Shown one piece after another: positions 23,061 to 34,963 of a stretch of DNA of 64,000 bases; the first letter of the stretch is position 1; every line of letters begins with the position of its first letter. The notes under the pieces were generated by a model. That model did no database searches. It worked only from the letters and a program-made list of their open reading frames with translations, and had not been told where the DNA came from. The stretch is from positions 16,470,288 through 16,534,287 of the forward strand of contig CM036251.1 of the NCBI GenBank assembly GCA_020698575.1. Direction: 5' to 3'. A program made the position numbers and the translations under genes. The stretch is from Bostrychus sinensis (taxonomy: Eukaryota; Chordata; Actinopteri; Gobiiformes; Eleotridae).

Positions 23061-24724
23061 TGTGTCTAAAACATCTGTTTTAATCAGGAACACTTTTTTG
23101 GTGAAACATTCTTAGTAACTTACAGACTTACGGTATTTCCTATCAGTCATAATGCTGTACAATTAGGCACACTCTTTTTCTGGACATGCATAAATAATGA
23201 TAATGACTTATAAGAGCTTTGATGAGGAACCATCTCTATGTTTTGGTGGACAAAGTGCCCTTGAAAATAATAAGGGAGACTGAAAAATTGCTCTCTTGTA
23301 GCAATTTGTGCTATATCCTTGAACTGAACCCATTACGTATTTTGAAGCATGGTGTAGCCCTAAATTGCAATGTTGCTGTAATTTGTCTGATTAATCTATT
23401 TCAGTGTTATAAATGCCTGAAAGAAATTGCATGTTAAATTAGCTTGAGATTAGGTTTATATAATAGGTTTCACACGACGGGCGAGTGTACTTTTTTGGGT
23501 GCAAATATTTCAGCTCATTTAACACTTCAATCACACAGTGAATTTCATGGGGTGAAGGGAGATTTAGTGTAATTTGTGGAATTGGTAAAATACCCCATGT
23601 AACCCCAGCAATTTTTACTTGTAGGCCTTTAAATATAGGGAAAAAAAGAGAGATGGTCGTGGGAATTTCAGATCAGATGAAAATCCACCAATTAAGGCTA
23701 AAAACTTCATGGTGAAAAGGGAAACATGTTAAACTAAAAGATATCATTTTGAGATTACTGGCATCAACATGAAAACATATTTTGCAAGTTTTGTGTTATT
23801 TAATGTTTTAATATACAAATTAGGTATTGTCTGATTCTGCAAAGTTGCATAAAAAATAATAGTAATCAAGGCTTGACATTAACACTCACCAACCGGCCAA
23901 ATGCAGGAAGATTGTAATTTTGGCTGGAAACACAAATACTTCCACTAGACACTTTGGCCCGCTGACTTTGATGAATACCTATTATATATATTTTTAAAGG
24001 TTAAGCTTGAATTTATATTGCTGTGCTTGAGTGTGTACCATTTAGTAGGGATGCAACAAAATTTTACGGTATTATCACAATATTAATGTCATATTACAAT
24101 ATTTATTGCAATATTGCAGGGAGACTCATGATTTTGTGGAAAAGCTCAAGATAACAAAACGTATTCTATAAAACTGCCCTGATGAGCCTTTAGTGCATTC
24201 ATTATTGTGATATTTCAAAAGATTGATTGAAAAAGTGTTTAATAATAATTTTGTCATGTTGGCTGCATTGAGCAAAGGACCATGGTCTATGTAGTTCACT
24301 GTTTTTTTTACCATTCTGCTGCAACATAATCCATATTAGCGATGGGCGCTTACCATTTGATACTGTAAAATCTATGACAATACTGACAATATTGTTACAT
24401 CAATTTATTCTGCTGAGGTAAACCAGTTTTGTTTTTTTATTTTTTTATTTTTTATCCCTGTTCATACATACAACCAAATTTTAGATTTATTTAACAAATT
24501 AAATTGTAGCTAGTAAAGAAACTAATTGGCTGCCAACTTTTGACAAATACTAGCCACAGGTGGCCAGTGAGCAAAACAAAAACAAAACAAACAAAAACAA
24601 CAACAACAAAACAAAACAATGTCAAGCCCTGATAGTAATAAACACAAACACTAATCTGAATAATTTTTGACATATTAGATTTTTTTCTGTATTTGGTATA
24701 TCTTATTTTATGTTTCACAGAATA

Positions 24725-25010
24725 TTGCTCATAGTCCATGTTCCTTTACTGACCCCTTGTGGCTGGAGTTAGTACCTTTGGACTATTTCACAATGGCACA
24801 GAATCTTTACAAAAGTTCCTGGATGTAGATGGTGATCCAGATTCACACAAAAAACTAACAGTTTTTACTTTGCCTTTTACCTTTTACCTGTCTTAAAAAA
24901 AATCCACCAATGTGACTATTGCTTTTTACATTATCTTATTAGCAGACAGACAAACAAACAACCTACTACAGCAAAAACATAATCTTCTTGGTAGAGGTAT
25001 AAACTAAGTA
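24725..25010 (-). repeat. Composite repeat, tail part
   Basis: It has 'ggactatttcacaatggcacaga', 'cctggatgtagatggtgatccag', then 'cagacagacaaacaaac' and 'aacataatcttcttggtagaggt'. It is the most complete tail copy in the window. Confidence 0.6.
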
Positions 25011-26684
25011 TGGCCTAAGATTGCTTGTAAAACTAGGCAATAAGTAAACAGATAAAATGAATCTGAGAGTGAATGGTTGTCTGACTCAGAGTCTGAGAAA
25101 AACTAATTTTGAGAAAACACCCTTTGCAGTTATTATTTAAGGTGAAATCTACAGAACACTTTAACGCCTGCAGATTGGACAATGTCTTTATTTCAGTGTG
25201 AAAGCTTACTGTTGAAAGCTTAAATCTTTGAGCTTTTCTGTGAGGGCAAACCAGTCCAAAATCTCAAAATAAAAAAATAAATAAAAATACCTGTAGTGTC
25301 TTGCCTTAATAATCAAATGTTCTCTTCGACCATGAGTGCTTGTCAAAGTATACAGAGATTGTCCTATTCCATGTCACTTATAAATGTTCAGGCAAATCCA
25401 TCATGTCAACAGTTGTCAAACATGTAGAAAAAAAACAATTATAGGTTCCATGTACAGGTCGAGATGCTCCAATAGTCAATGAAGAAAAGCAGTGTGTAGG
25501 TGTGCATCTCTGTGCGTGTGGTCTGAGATTGGAAGATTCATTAGAAAATGACACTGAAGGAAGGCAGTGTGGAGGAAAGACAATTAAATGACCTACAGTA
25601 TATGAGGTCGAGGACTCAGGAGACTGCGAAAGGCAAAGTGAAAACATGGCGTATATGAAAACAAGACAGAGCCAACTTTGGTCAAGTGTAATTATGAAGC
25701 AATTAAAGAAGCGGTGTAAACAAAGTGACAGAGACTGATGGCAACATAGAGCCAGAATCCTTCAAGTGTTCAGCTGAAGTAACTACTGCCTGTGATCATA
25801 AACATAATATTTTGTTGTTAGTAAGTCGTGTAAGGTAATTCAGCCACATGACAGTGTACTTTTTGTTTTAGTCCCAAGCCTGGGTAAATGAAGAATCTGG
25901 GCATGTTGAAATTTTAAAATGCATCTACAGTTTGCATATTATATTTATTTGCCAAGACTTGGACTGATAGATGTAACGCAGAGGCACAAACCTACTTGAC
26001 ATTACCATTATAAAGCTATTTTACTGCAACTCTAACTATAAATCATGCTCATTCTGTTAATGCCACCAGCCAGTGATGACCCTATACGGCTACATTGTGT
26101 GAGATTGACTTATGTGTGGTATTATTCACTAACAATACTTGGCGTGTCATTGATTAGAGGCACTGGGAGGAGGTCCATTGATGAGACACTTTATCAATGA
26201 AAAAAGGTCAGCGACAGTGATTAATGCCATTTTTTACAAGCGCTAATACAGACAATAGTAGTGTGTATAGTAGTATGACTGATGTAGTGTGTTTGAATGT
26301 TATACTGTATGTAAAACTTAATCACAGTCTTCTGGCAGTAAAAGGAGAGCTGTGTGTAAGACTTTTAATGCTTGAGTGCATGAATGTTGAGAAGAAACTG
26401 CCGTCTGTGCGTTGATGGGCTATGGATTATTTGTTAAAACACTGATTTGCACATTGTGGCTTTAAGGCACTGCAACATTTATCTGGCTCACCTTCTGTTC
26501 TTTGGAGCTAAACTTAAAGCACTATTTTACAAATACGACCTGTAAGGCAAAGAAAAGGTGCGGAGCAGTTGGCGTAAAAACAAATGTTGGTTTAAACCTT
26601 AAACTAAATAAGTAGACCAGAGTGAGTTACAACATTCAAGATGTTTTACTATAAGATGGCGCAGACTTGAGATTATAAATCCAG

Positions 26685-26865
26685 CAACAGGGGGTCACTG
26701 TACTCTTTGTACCAGCCCCAGTGCTGTATAAATAGAAAGGGGTGCATCATGAAGATCATCTGGTATACAATCTATCCTAGGCAAATCCCTGCACACTAGG
26801 CTGCAGATGATTTGCTAGTGGAGACCCCAGAAGGGAAACAGCCAAAGGAAAAGAAGACAACTTGA
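26685..26865 (+). repeat. Dispersed repeat (GACCCCAGAAGGGA family), copy 2
   Basis: 'cagggggtcactgtact', 'gctgtataaatagaaagggg' and 'gtggagaccccagaagggaaacagcc' follow the same order as at 9,735-9,885. A related short piece lies at 25,850-25,895. Confidence 0.6.
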
Positions 26866-28972
26866 TATTACGGAAGGTGATACCTAATTTGCACAATGAG
26901 ATGCTAAATTAGACATTTAATTTTATTTTAATATGCGTATTATTCCTTATCTTTAAAGGGCTCTTCTCAGGGTGACTGTGAAGGATCAATGCACAGCTAA
27001 TGTTCAACAGTAAATGATATTTTTTTAAACTCTGACAGAGTAGCACAGTTCTACCGGTCTCAGCAGTGCAGGGCAGATGTAATATTGATGAAAATGTTCC
27101 AGTGTAAATGATTTCCTTCTGCAGCAACAAGGCTATGGGAGGACAGAAGTAGATTAGAAGTGTTTTCTGCTTACTCTATCTTAGTTTTTATTCACCAGTA
27201 TTTTCATTTACTTAAAGTTTAGCTTCACACTGACAAGACACTCTGTTGTATCATGTTGTCTAAATGTCCCATTTAGGAGTGCTCACTAATTAAGGGTCTA
27301 GGAGCAATCTAATCCTGCACTGGCAGAATATTTTATAAGTGTGCAGTACACAATTAGTCTCACACAGAAAACAAACTATATCAAGTATTCAAATATTGTA
27401 CAGTATGTATCACCTATGTATATTTTCTTTGATTATTTATACATGAGCCATTTGGTGCAAACTCAAAATGTTTATCCTATCATTTCAAAACTGTTCAAAG
27501 TGTATTCTGATGCCTATGCACAGTATGTCTTATCTTGTATATTTACATAACTGCCATTTTAAATGTATAACTTGTTTTCAAACCTCTACTGAACTTAATG
27601 GAAACCATGCGGTGCAAGCAATAACATGAATAATCCACTGGGAATCTGTGTTTGACTAAAAGAGAAAGAGATCTCAATAACCTATTAAAGTACGAGGAAT
27701 ACCAAGCTCTAGCTGCATTAGCCGTCCTACTAAAACTGAATGTGTTAGCATTTTAAAGTAGTAAACATTCATCCTGGGAATACACTTGAAGGTATTGAAG
27801 AAGTCAGTATTTTTCTGCAAATATATAATTACTTTGGAGAAAAAAGTGAAATTGTGCATTTTATGGAAAGCTTTCCAGGAATAAGGCTCTATGCCCTATG
27901 ACCTCCTGAAGAAGAGCAAATGTGGTTTATGTTTGTCCAAGAGGTAAAGATTCTTGCTTGCTTGTGGCATAAAACCCACAACTACTAAGGAACTGCATAT
28001 GCCCAGGTAAGCTATAAACATAAACCATTTAACAAGATAACACACCTATGACCAATACTAAATATCTCAATTCTTGGTTATAACCTCATGTGCAGAGGAA
28101 ACCAAATCTGGCATTAACACATATATATACAACAAATCTCACAACATTCTCAAATTTTGATTAGGCTTTAAGCACAATCATGAAAAATTTTTATTTTTAT
28201 TTTTTATGGATAAAAACATTTCTGTTGGCTCAAGTGTCAAACAATCTCAAACAAGGTGGCTATAATACAGAAGTGTTTTCTCCCCAAGTAATGGAGTGCA
28301 AATTTCATGAACAGCTGTTTGGAAGAGACTGTTGCCCCTTATTTTACAACTACAGTTATAATACACCATAATGGCATCATTAATAGACTAAAATCTTTTT
28401 TACACCATCTCTGTTGAAACGCCAAAGGAAGACTTATGGATGTGTTTTCTGACTTATATTAAAAAATACTGATATTTAACTTTAAAAATTCATAATCTCT
28501 TGTAACAGTAAAAAGAAACAAAAAAACCAAAACAAAAACAAACAAACTTAGTACCCCAAAACATAATTCTTTTCACAAGTATAATGTATTCAAACTATAA
28601 TAATCTACAACATAATAATATAAACTCTGGAAAGAAAAATTAAATTTTCATACAGAAACTGTGAACATCTTTTTAGACGTAAAAATGTGATTGTCTGGAG
28701 GATGTGAAAGTGGGTTCAGTGCTTTTGCCCCAATTAGTTGAAAGTGTCTGTGCCCTGCTTTATTAGAGAGGACAGACATGTACATTCACCATGTTTAAAA
28801 GAGTTACCCCAAAACCCTCAACAGTACCACAACAGTAAACAGCTAATGTTTTGTGGAGAGCTGTCAGTGACATTCTCACAACGTGTCTCCACAGGAGTTT
28901 CTTTAATCGAAGTATCTATCCCACAATGACCTTCAGACACTAATCATAAATTGTATTGGTGAGCTGACCCTG

Positions 28973-31900
28973 TCATCTCCTGTGTGGGACCTCCTGTTGA
29001 AAAGATGTAACACTCTGCTTTAGCTTCTTGGTGAAGAGGTGGCTGCTCCTACCACAGTACGTGTGTGTGGTGGTTCTCAATGCAGCTTCAAGTGGCTCCA
29101 GCAGTGACTTTTCAAAGTTTTCCCCAAACTGGTACTGTGAGAAACAAAACACATTGTGATGCTTTGAAACCAAGAGATATTTATCACTGTCACATTCAAA
29201 GTCCACTGCTCCACTCTTCACACTCCTCTCTCACTGTGTTGCATAAAAGCCTTGAAATGAAGCTATTATAAATAAGAATAAATAATTTCTTTACAACTTC
29301 TCATTTGACCAGGAATTAGGTCACTCAAAGCACACCTTCTTATTATCTTTCATATAGTGCAGCAAGCTATAAAGCACTATTAACAGCCTCCTATTGATTT
29401 TTATGTGGATGCTGCTAGTATGCTGTCCACACAGCCATCATGATGTCTCAAACTAACATGAGTACTAAAATTTTACTACTCTTGTGGGCTTGGCTGGATA
29501 ATGGTGCTGCCCTTTATTGCACACTCCGAGCTGGCTTGCTGAGCCTGTCTGGGGAGCGGACAGTCTACGGAGCTCTTGAGGGGTGTATTGAGCAGAAACG
29601 CCTGCTTCATACCTCACAGAAACAAACAAGGACAATGAGGATCAACAGGAAAGATTGGTTACAGTCAGCAGTGTTATAATTGTACACTAAAAGCCCTGAT
29701 ATTCTAAGTAAGTCCAGCACCTACATAAGAAACACTGCACCTGCTAAAACCAGGTGGAATTTGCTGTATGCATGTCTGCGCTGCCTGGGAGACTGATGGA
29801 GGCAAGAGGGCCGAATGCCCCATAATGAAGGCAGCTCGTTTACTTAATGGCTGAGAACATTGGCCACACTGATAGTGGCTAGGCTGAGCCCTGTGGCGGT
29901 AATGGATGGAGACCAGCTAATGAAGCTTCCCCTGCTTCACCAGTCTGCTGCCTAAGTGTGGACCACTGCGCTGAAATCAACATGAGAGATCGAAGAGAAG
30001 CAGAGCTCAGTGATAGCTCTCTGGACCACTCACCGTCTCGCTGATGACTTATGTGCACTGGACAGTGAAGTACTAAAGGCTGCCACACACACAATAAAAG
30101 AAAATATAACAAATGTCACAATTTTCCTTCAGGTTTGCACTTTCATGGACAGCTGTTTATTTCTAACTGTTTTTAAATAATATCAGTCTTTAAAACTTGT
30201 GGTTCAATGGTTTTGAGAAGCCAAGGAAGAGTGACTGCAATGCCTGACACATTATTGATCAAGCAATAGACAACGGAAGCATCTAAAATGCAAAGCAATG
30301 GTCTGGAGTGGTTATTGATAAAACAATGACTGGTAAAAGTCAGTCCAAAGAGTCTGATCCATCTACTGAACAGCTGTCCTTAAAGAAAATTAGGTCATGT
30401 TATTTTCTGTATCTTTTAGCTGCCAGTAATATAAAGTGTTATTAAATAACTGTGTAGAGAAGTAGTCAAAGAAACAGACTTCCATCCAAACCTTTTGGAT
30501 GGCGTTATAAACAGCTCGGAAAGCTGGCTGCTTGTCATCGTGGTAAACGCCCCTGTTTCCATGGAGAATGAAGACACCTTGTTGCTCAGCAGTTTGACAG
30601 TTGCTGCCATAAATACAGTGGTCTGGACGGTAGTTCCACTGACAGGGGAACACATACAGACTTTCTGCAAACAGTATTCAGATTGTATAACATTATCAGT
30701 ATATAAGTGAATGGAATAAATGTATTTATGATGCTGTAAAAGCATGTACGTAGAAATTCAAACCTGGATTATGATGAAATATGATATTAAGAAGGTCCTG
30801 ATCACCCCAGGTGATATTGAGTTTATACTTCTGAAGAAGGGGCACTGAGAATTTCTTCCCAGCTTAAAGGAACAGCTGTCATATCGTTCTATGTGAAAAC
30901 AAATAAACAACACCAAGACAAATTAGATACCATGTCACAAGGACTGAAAATAATATCTCTGTCTCTTCTCTACAAATCACAGAAAATAGAAAATCTCTGG
31001 GACTCAAAATACAATACTGACCTCTACTGGTGCAAATTAATAGTACCACTATTGCATCCAAGCATCTAAGCATCCACTATAATTAAAAATTGCTTTAAAA
31101 TGTGAAAAGCATGGACAATGACAGTAAATGCAATTAACAGTACTGACAACATTAGTTCTCTATGGTAAACAATAGTGATGATTTTTTTTTTACCTTGAAA
31201 AATTTGGCCCTTAAGCGTGTCATATTCATTAGCATGACCCCTGAGTTGATGCCCGTCTTGCCATAGTAAGGATGACGAGCAAAACGGTTGTACCAGCCAA
31301 TACGAGGCTCCTCGTGCTCTGGAGCCATAGCTGCTAAGTGGCTAGAGTTAAAATGAGACAGTAATGCCCAGATGTCCTCCACTGGCTGCAGAAACAGGAT
31401 ATCTGTGTCCACATACAGTAGAGAGTCCACATTCTGCAGAATCAGCTGAAAATACAAACAATGACTATGTTAGCAGCTAGTCAAAACAGATAATGGACAG
31501 AAGAGGATGTCTGAGACTTACAGGGAGGAAGAGTCTCTGAGATGCACATGGTTTGAAGAGCTTCTTCCACTCTTTCACATTGTCTTTTGGAAAAGTGATG
31601 GGAAAGATGGTGAAGTTAAATTTGCTCCTTACCCTTTTGTGGCCAGGAGTTCAGCTTCAGCAAAGACAAAGAAAAACAAATAAGAACTACATCTTTTTTG
31701 CTTTGTGTATGCCTTACAAATATTCTCCTGCATTAAAGAAGTGTTTGGCAGTCACTTCAGTACACTTACAGCATTTTTGAAGCTGCCATGTAGTTCATCT
31801 TCTGCAAAGATATAAAAATGCAGAGGTTTTTTGCTGAAGAGGAGTGCAGACTTTAGCATGGTGAGAGTTTCTTCTAGCCTGGGGCCACAAGCCACCACAG

Positions 31901-33353
31901 CCAAGTGACTCCGCTCATCATGAGCTCCCTTGAGAGGTTTTTCTCTGAAAAAAACAAAACAATATTTCTAAATTACAACCACAATATAAAACTTATATTT
32001 GTTTTAGTTTAGGAATTTGCAGAGTGCCTGAAAATCAAACACATGATGAAATATGTATGTGTATTAAATTAAACAACTAAAGATCCAGTCTGTATTGATG
32101 CTATTTCTTCATTTTATTTTAATGGAAAAACACAGGTAATTGAGAAGGCCTAAAAAACACTAACCAGTAATTTGGGTTGGGGTCGTGATTCAAGAAAAAC
32201 CTGAGTTTCTACTCTACTACTGAGAAAAGGCACACACCTTAGTGTCCTTCTACCTAGACATAGTATGTAATCTTTACAGCAAACTTTGCAAAATCTTTTA
32301 CACCAGCCTGCTTCTAGTTGAAGTAGAAGTAGTCATAAGGCACAGTGGTAATATAATAATCCAAACATCTAGAAACCTGTGCAATAAAGCTGTACAATTT
32401 AGGTTAACATTCAAAGGTTACTTTGTTGAACAGAGATGCACAAAATTAGTCATACCCATAAGATGGTTCCAATAAGCAGTTCACTCCACAAACATCTGCA
32501 GGCAGTCTCCAATATGGACTCCAGTAAGAAACTGACTTACACCTGACAGAATGAAAACACCAACTTTCCTGAATTAACCCAATCAAATTACCTTAAAAGC
32601 TGTGCAAAGAGCAAGCTAAACTACTTTATAGAGTTAGATAATGAACAGAAAGATAAATGAGCAGCTTCTTGCTATCTAGGGTTATACAGGGCAACAAGTA
32701 GCAATTGACAGATTAATTAATGTTAGTGATAAATAATGCTGTGTTAGTATTTTTGTACTTAGAACAAAATATAAACCTACAAAAAATGAACATACAAATG
32801 TCAATGTATAGCTTATTTATTAAAATAGCAAACCTACCTACCTATGGACAATGAATGAATTTGTAGCTGTAAACTAAAATGTGAAAATTTGCGCGCACAC
32901 ACACACACACATACAACAACTGATAAGCCCACAAAATACCAACTTATCAAATTTACTTTTACATTTAAAATCTGATGAGACAGGTTTACCCCTGACTTGA
33001 AGTTTATCACTGCAACTAAATAAACCAAATAAAAATGTTGTTATGCAATCTTATTTACTACTGACAGGCAAGTCAATAAAATGAATGTAAAGATTGTGAA
33101 GAATAATAAAGATGTAATGTAAATGGTTTAGTTCAGATTAGCTAGCACACCTATAGACGCCTCCGTGGGGGCCTGCTGAGCCTCGCGATTTCCTGAGAGG
33201 GAGCACGGCGTCGTTGCTCGTGTGGACGGCTCCGCCCTGCTCCTTCCATCCGTCTCTATCCTGCAATGTGGAGGCGAGCTGACTGAAGACATACAGTACT
33301 GAAAAAAGCGTAATAACAATGCATAGAAGTAATGCATGACGGAAACATCGCAT
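28973..33353 (-). CDS. gxylt1: Glucoside xylosyltransferase 1 (seven coding exons, two +1 frameshifts)
   Basis: This Golgi/ER type II membrane enzyme adds alpha-1,3-xylose to O-glucose on EGF repeats of Notch-like proteins (family knowledge). Exons in transcript order: 33151-33353, 31770-31944, 31522-31654, 31194-31445, 30764-30888, 30492-30664, 28973-29134, all with GT-AG borders. Exon 1 starts at ATG 33,353 with a membrane anchor (residues ~6-24, 'LLLCIVITLFSVLY'). Exon 2 has 'HLAVVACGPRLEETLTMLKS'; exon 4 has the metal-binding DXD motif ('LLYVDTDILFL') and 'EHEEPRIGWYNRFARHPYY'; exon 5 has 'LNITWGDQDLLNI'; exon 6 has 'NYRPDHCIYG'; exon 7 has 'HTYCG'. Exons 3 (133 bp) and 5 (125 bp) are each one base too long for their phases, and the conserved frame switches inside them. 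Corrected length is 406 residues, against about 440 in human as I recall. It is GXYLT1 rather than GXYLT2 by the N-terminus and the neighbouring genes. Upstream is a CACGTG E-box (33,486-33,491). Confidence 0.92.
32891..32913. repeat. (CA)n microsatellite in gxylt1 intron 1
   Basis: A GCGC start passes into a short CA run. Visible directly. Confidence 0.85.
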
Positions 33354-33485
33354 TTTGCATTTTACACATATATTCCTAATTTAACTGCCCATTTCATGAC
33401 TGAAGCTAGCTACACTCTCTCTGGCTAACTTCAGCTTAAATGCACAGTAATGTTTACTTCTTTGCGCTCCTCCCACTTCGTGATT

Positions 33486-33491
33486 CACGTG
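33486..33491. promoter_or_regulatory. E-box near gxylt1 start
   Basis: A palindromic CACGTG lies 133 bases upstream of the gxylt1 ATG, next to a CpG-containing stretch ('tgcgctcctcccacttcgtg'). Binding by bHLH-ZIP factors such as USF or MYC is an inference from the motif alone. No TATA box is evident. Confidence 0.35.
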
Positions 33492-33572
33492 CAATTGTAA
33501 TAAAATAAATTTAGTTTTTTCTTTGATCGATGATGATTGATCATTTTCTTAATTTTACTCCTTTAACATATG

Positions 33573-34069
33573 CAGGGTTCATACACTTCTGTACCAAGAC
33601 TTTTGCATTACTTTTTCAAAACATCTGATTAAATTTCCTAGAGCCGAATGACTGAAATTACTTATAAATAGTATGCAGAATGTCCAGTGTGGTGCATTAG
33701 AAGCCTTTTCTGCAACTGAATTTGTTAAAATTGGAAATTAGTCAGTGGAGGAAAAAAAACATTTGGGGCTCTTCCCCAGAAATATATTCCACTAATTTTC
33801 CTGACTTACAGCTTTCACACCAGTGATTAAAAAGTAATTATGCTTGGTAAGTTGGTTCAGAACGCATTTTTAAAAAGTAAATTATGATATAAGAAATCAC
33901 TAGGCAGGCTGGCGCAGGTTTAACTAGTAGTGGTCAAATATTACTCAGACTGTATACATTTCCAAAACTTTACACCAAAATATAAAATTCCTATTTTTTT
34001 CCAGGGCCTGGAATTTGCATTTTAAAATTCTATGCCTTTTCCAGGTTTTCAATGACTGTACGAACCCTG
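33573..34069. mobile_element. hAT-like non-autonomous DNA transposon between gxylt1 and yaf2
   Basis: The ends are inverted: 'cagggttcatacac' on the left and 'gtacgaaccctg' on the right, with one mismatch in the outer 12. The interior contains 'ccagggcctggaat' and 'gccttttccaggttttcaatgac', as in a widespread teleost hAT-type MITE. It is about 497 bp with no open frame. No clean 8-bp target duplication is left at the borders, so the copy is old. Confidence 0.6.
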
Positions 34070-34963
34070 CATATAACATCACATGCACATGGTGAAATAG
34101 CTATACATGAAACAGAGAAGTGCTTAAAACTAGCTCTATAGAAATGGGAGTGTTGCTATTTTTTGTACAAGTAGGCTAACTAAGGTTACACAAAGATTGT
34201 TGTGTGGTGGGAATAAAACCAGTAAAAAGTTAAGACAGGGACAAAAGCAACAAATTATTTACTAGAATATTTTTCCAATATAAAAGTGTACAATGCTCAC
34301 AGACTCAAGGCAAATAGTCTGCAAAAGTAACTTACAATATTTCCTATAACAGGACATGTTTATTAACTGCTGTCCTGCTTTCATTTATCTACAACATATT
34401 TTACATTATATTTTACAACACAAACCTTTCTGAAGCTTAGGCCGTGGTGAAATTCTACAAAGGAAAATTGGAGAAATCTGTTTTTAAATGTTCCCAAATA
34501 ATAAGATGAGTTCATTCATTGACTTTGACAAGATTGAAATGCAGCAGCCCATAGACAGATAGAGAAATAATAACAAAACAGAATTAATGCTAATGAGATC
34601 ATGATAAACACGGCATACATTCAAGTGCAACATATTTCTAACAAACAAAAATTGTCAGATGACTTCACATTTTCTTTCTTAATGCTCTATAATGTATTCT
34701 TAACACAGAATTACTATTGCGAACAACCCTCCTACTTTTAGGCACCACAACAGACGGCACAAACCGGTTCATGTCCACAACTCAGTGCAACTTTTAACTT
34801 TGCTGTAACAGTTCCTTTAAGAGGTTCCATAAATTCTTTATCATCACGGGAAGGCAGTGGAAAGAAACCTGAAATGAAGTTATTATTGACCATAGTGGAA
34901 CAGTTAATGCATCCTCAATCAGTTCTTTCCAAGGCTGAAGAGGAAAGAGTGAATGCCTTAAAG

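Larger units (their letters stand above)
19741..28972. other. Intergenic DNA 3' of gxylt1, repeat fragments only
   Basis: No coding exon is recognised. The largest frame (119 codons at 21,896-22,255) has no recognisable motif and sits in AT-rich DNA with a 78-codon frame opposite it. Dispersed repeats lie at 20,425-20,605, 21,515-21,720, 22,495-23,060, 24,725-25,010 and 26,685-26,865. A TTTATT (minus-strand AATAAA) at 28,759-28,764 could be the gxylt1 polyadenylation signal, about 210 bases past the stop codon. Confidence 0.5.

Noticed and set aside
28973..33353. Calling gxylt1 a definite pseudogene
   Set aside because: The same +1 error type occurs in yaf2 and prickle1, splice sites and motifs are intact, and no in-frame stop remains after correction. 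An assembly error is simpler.
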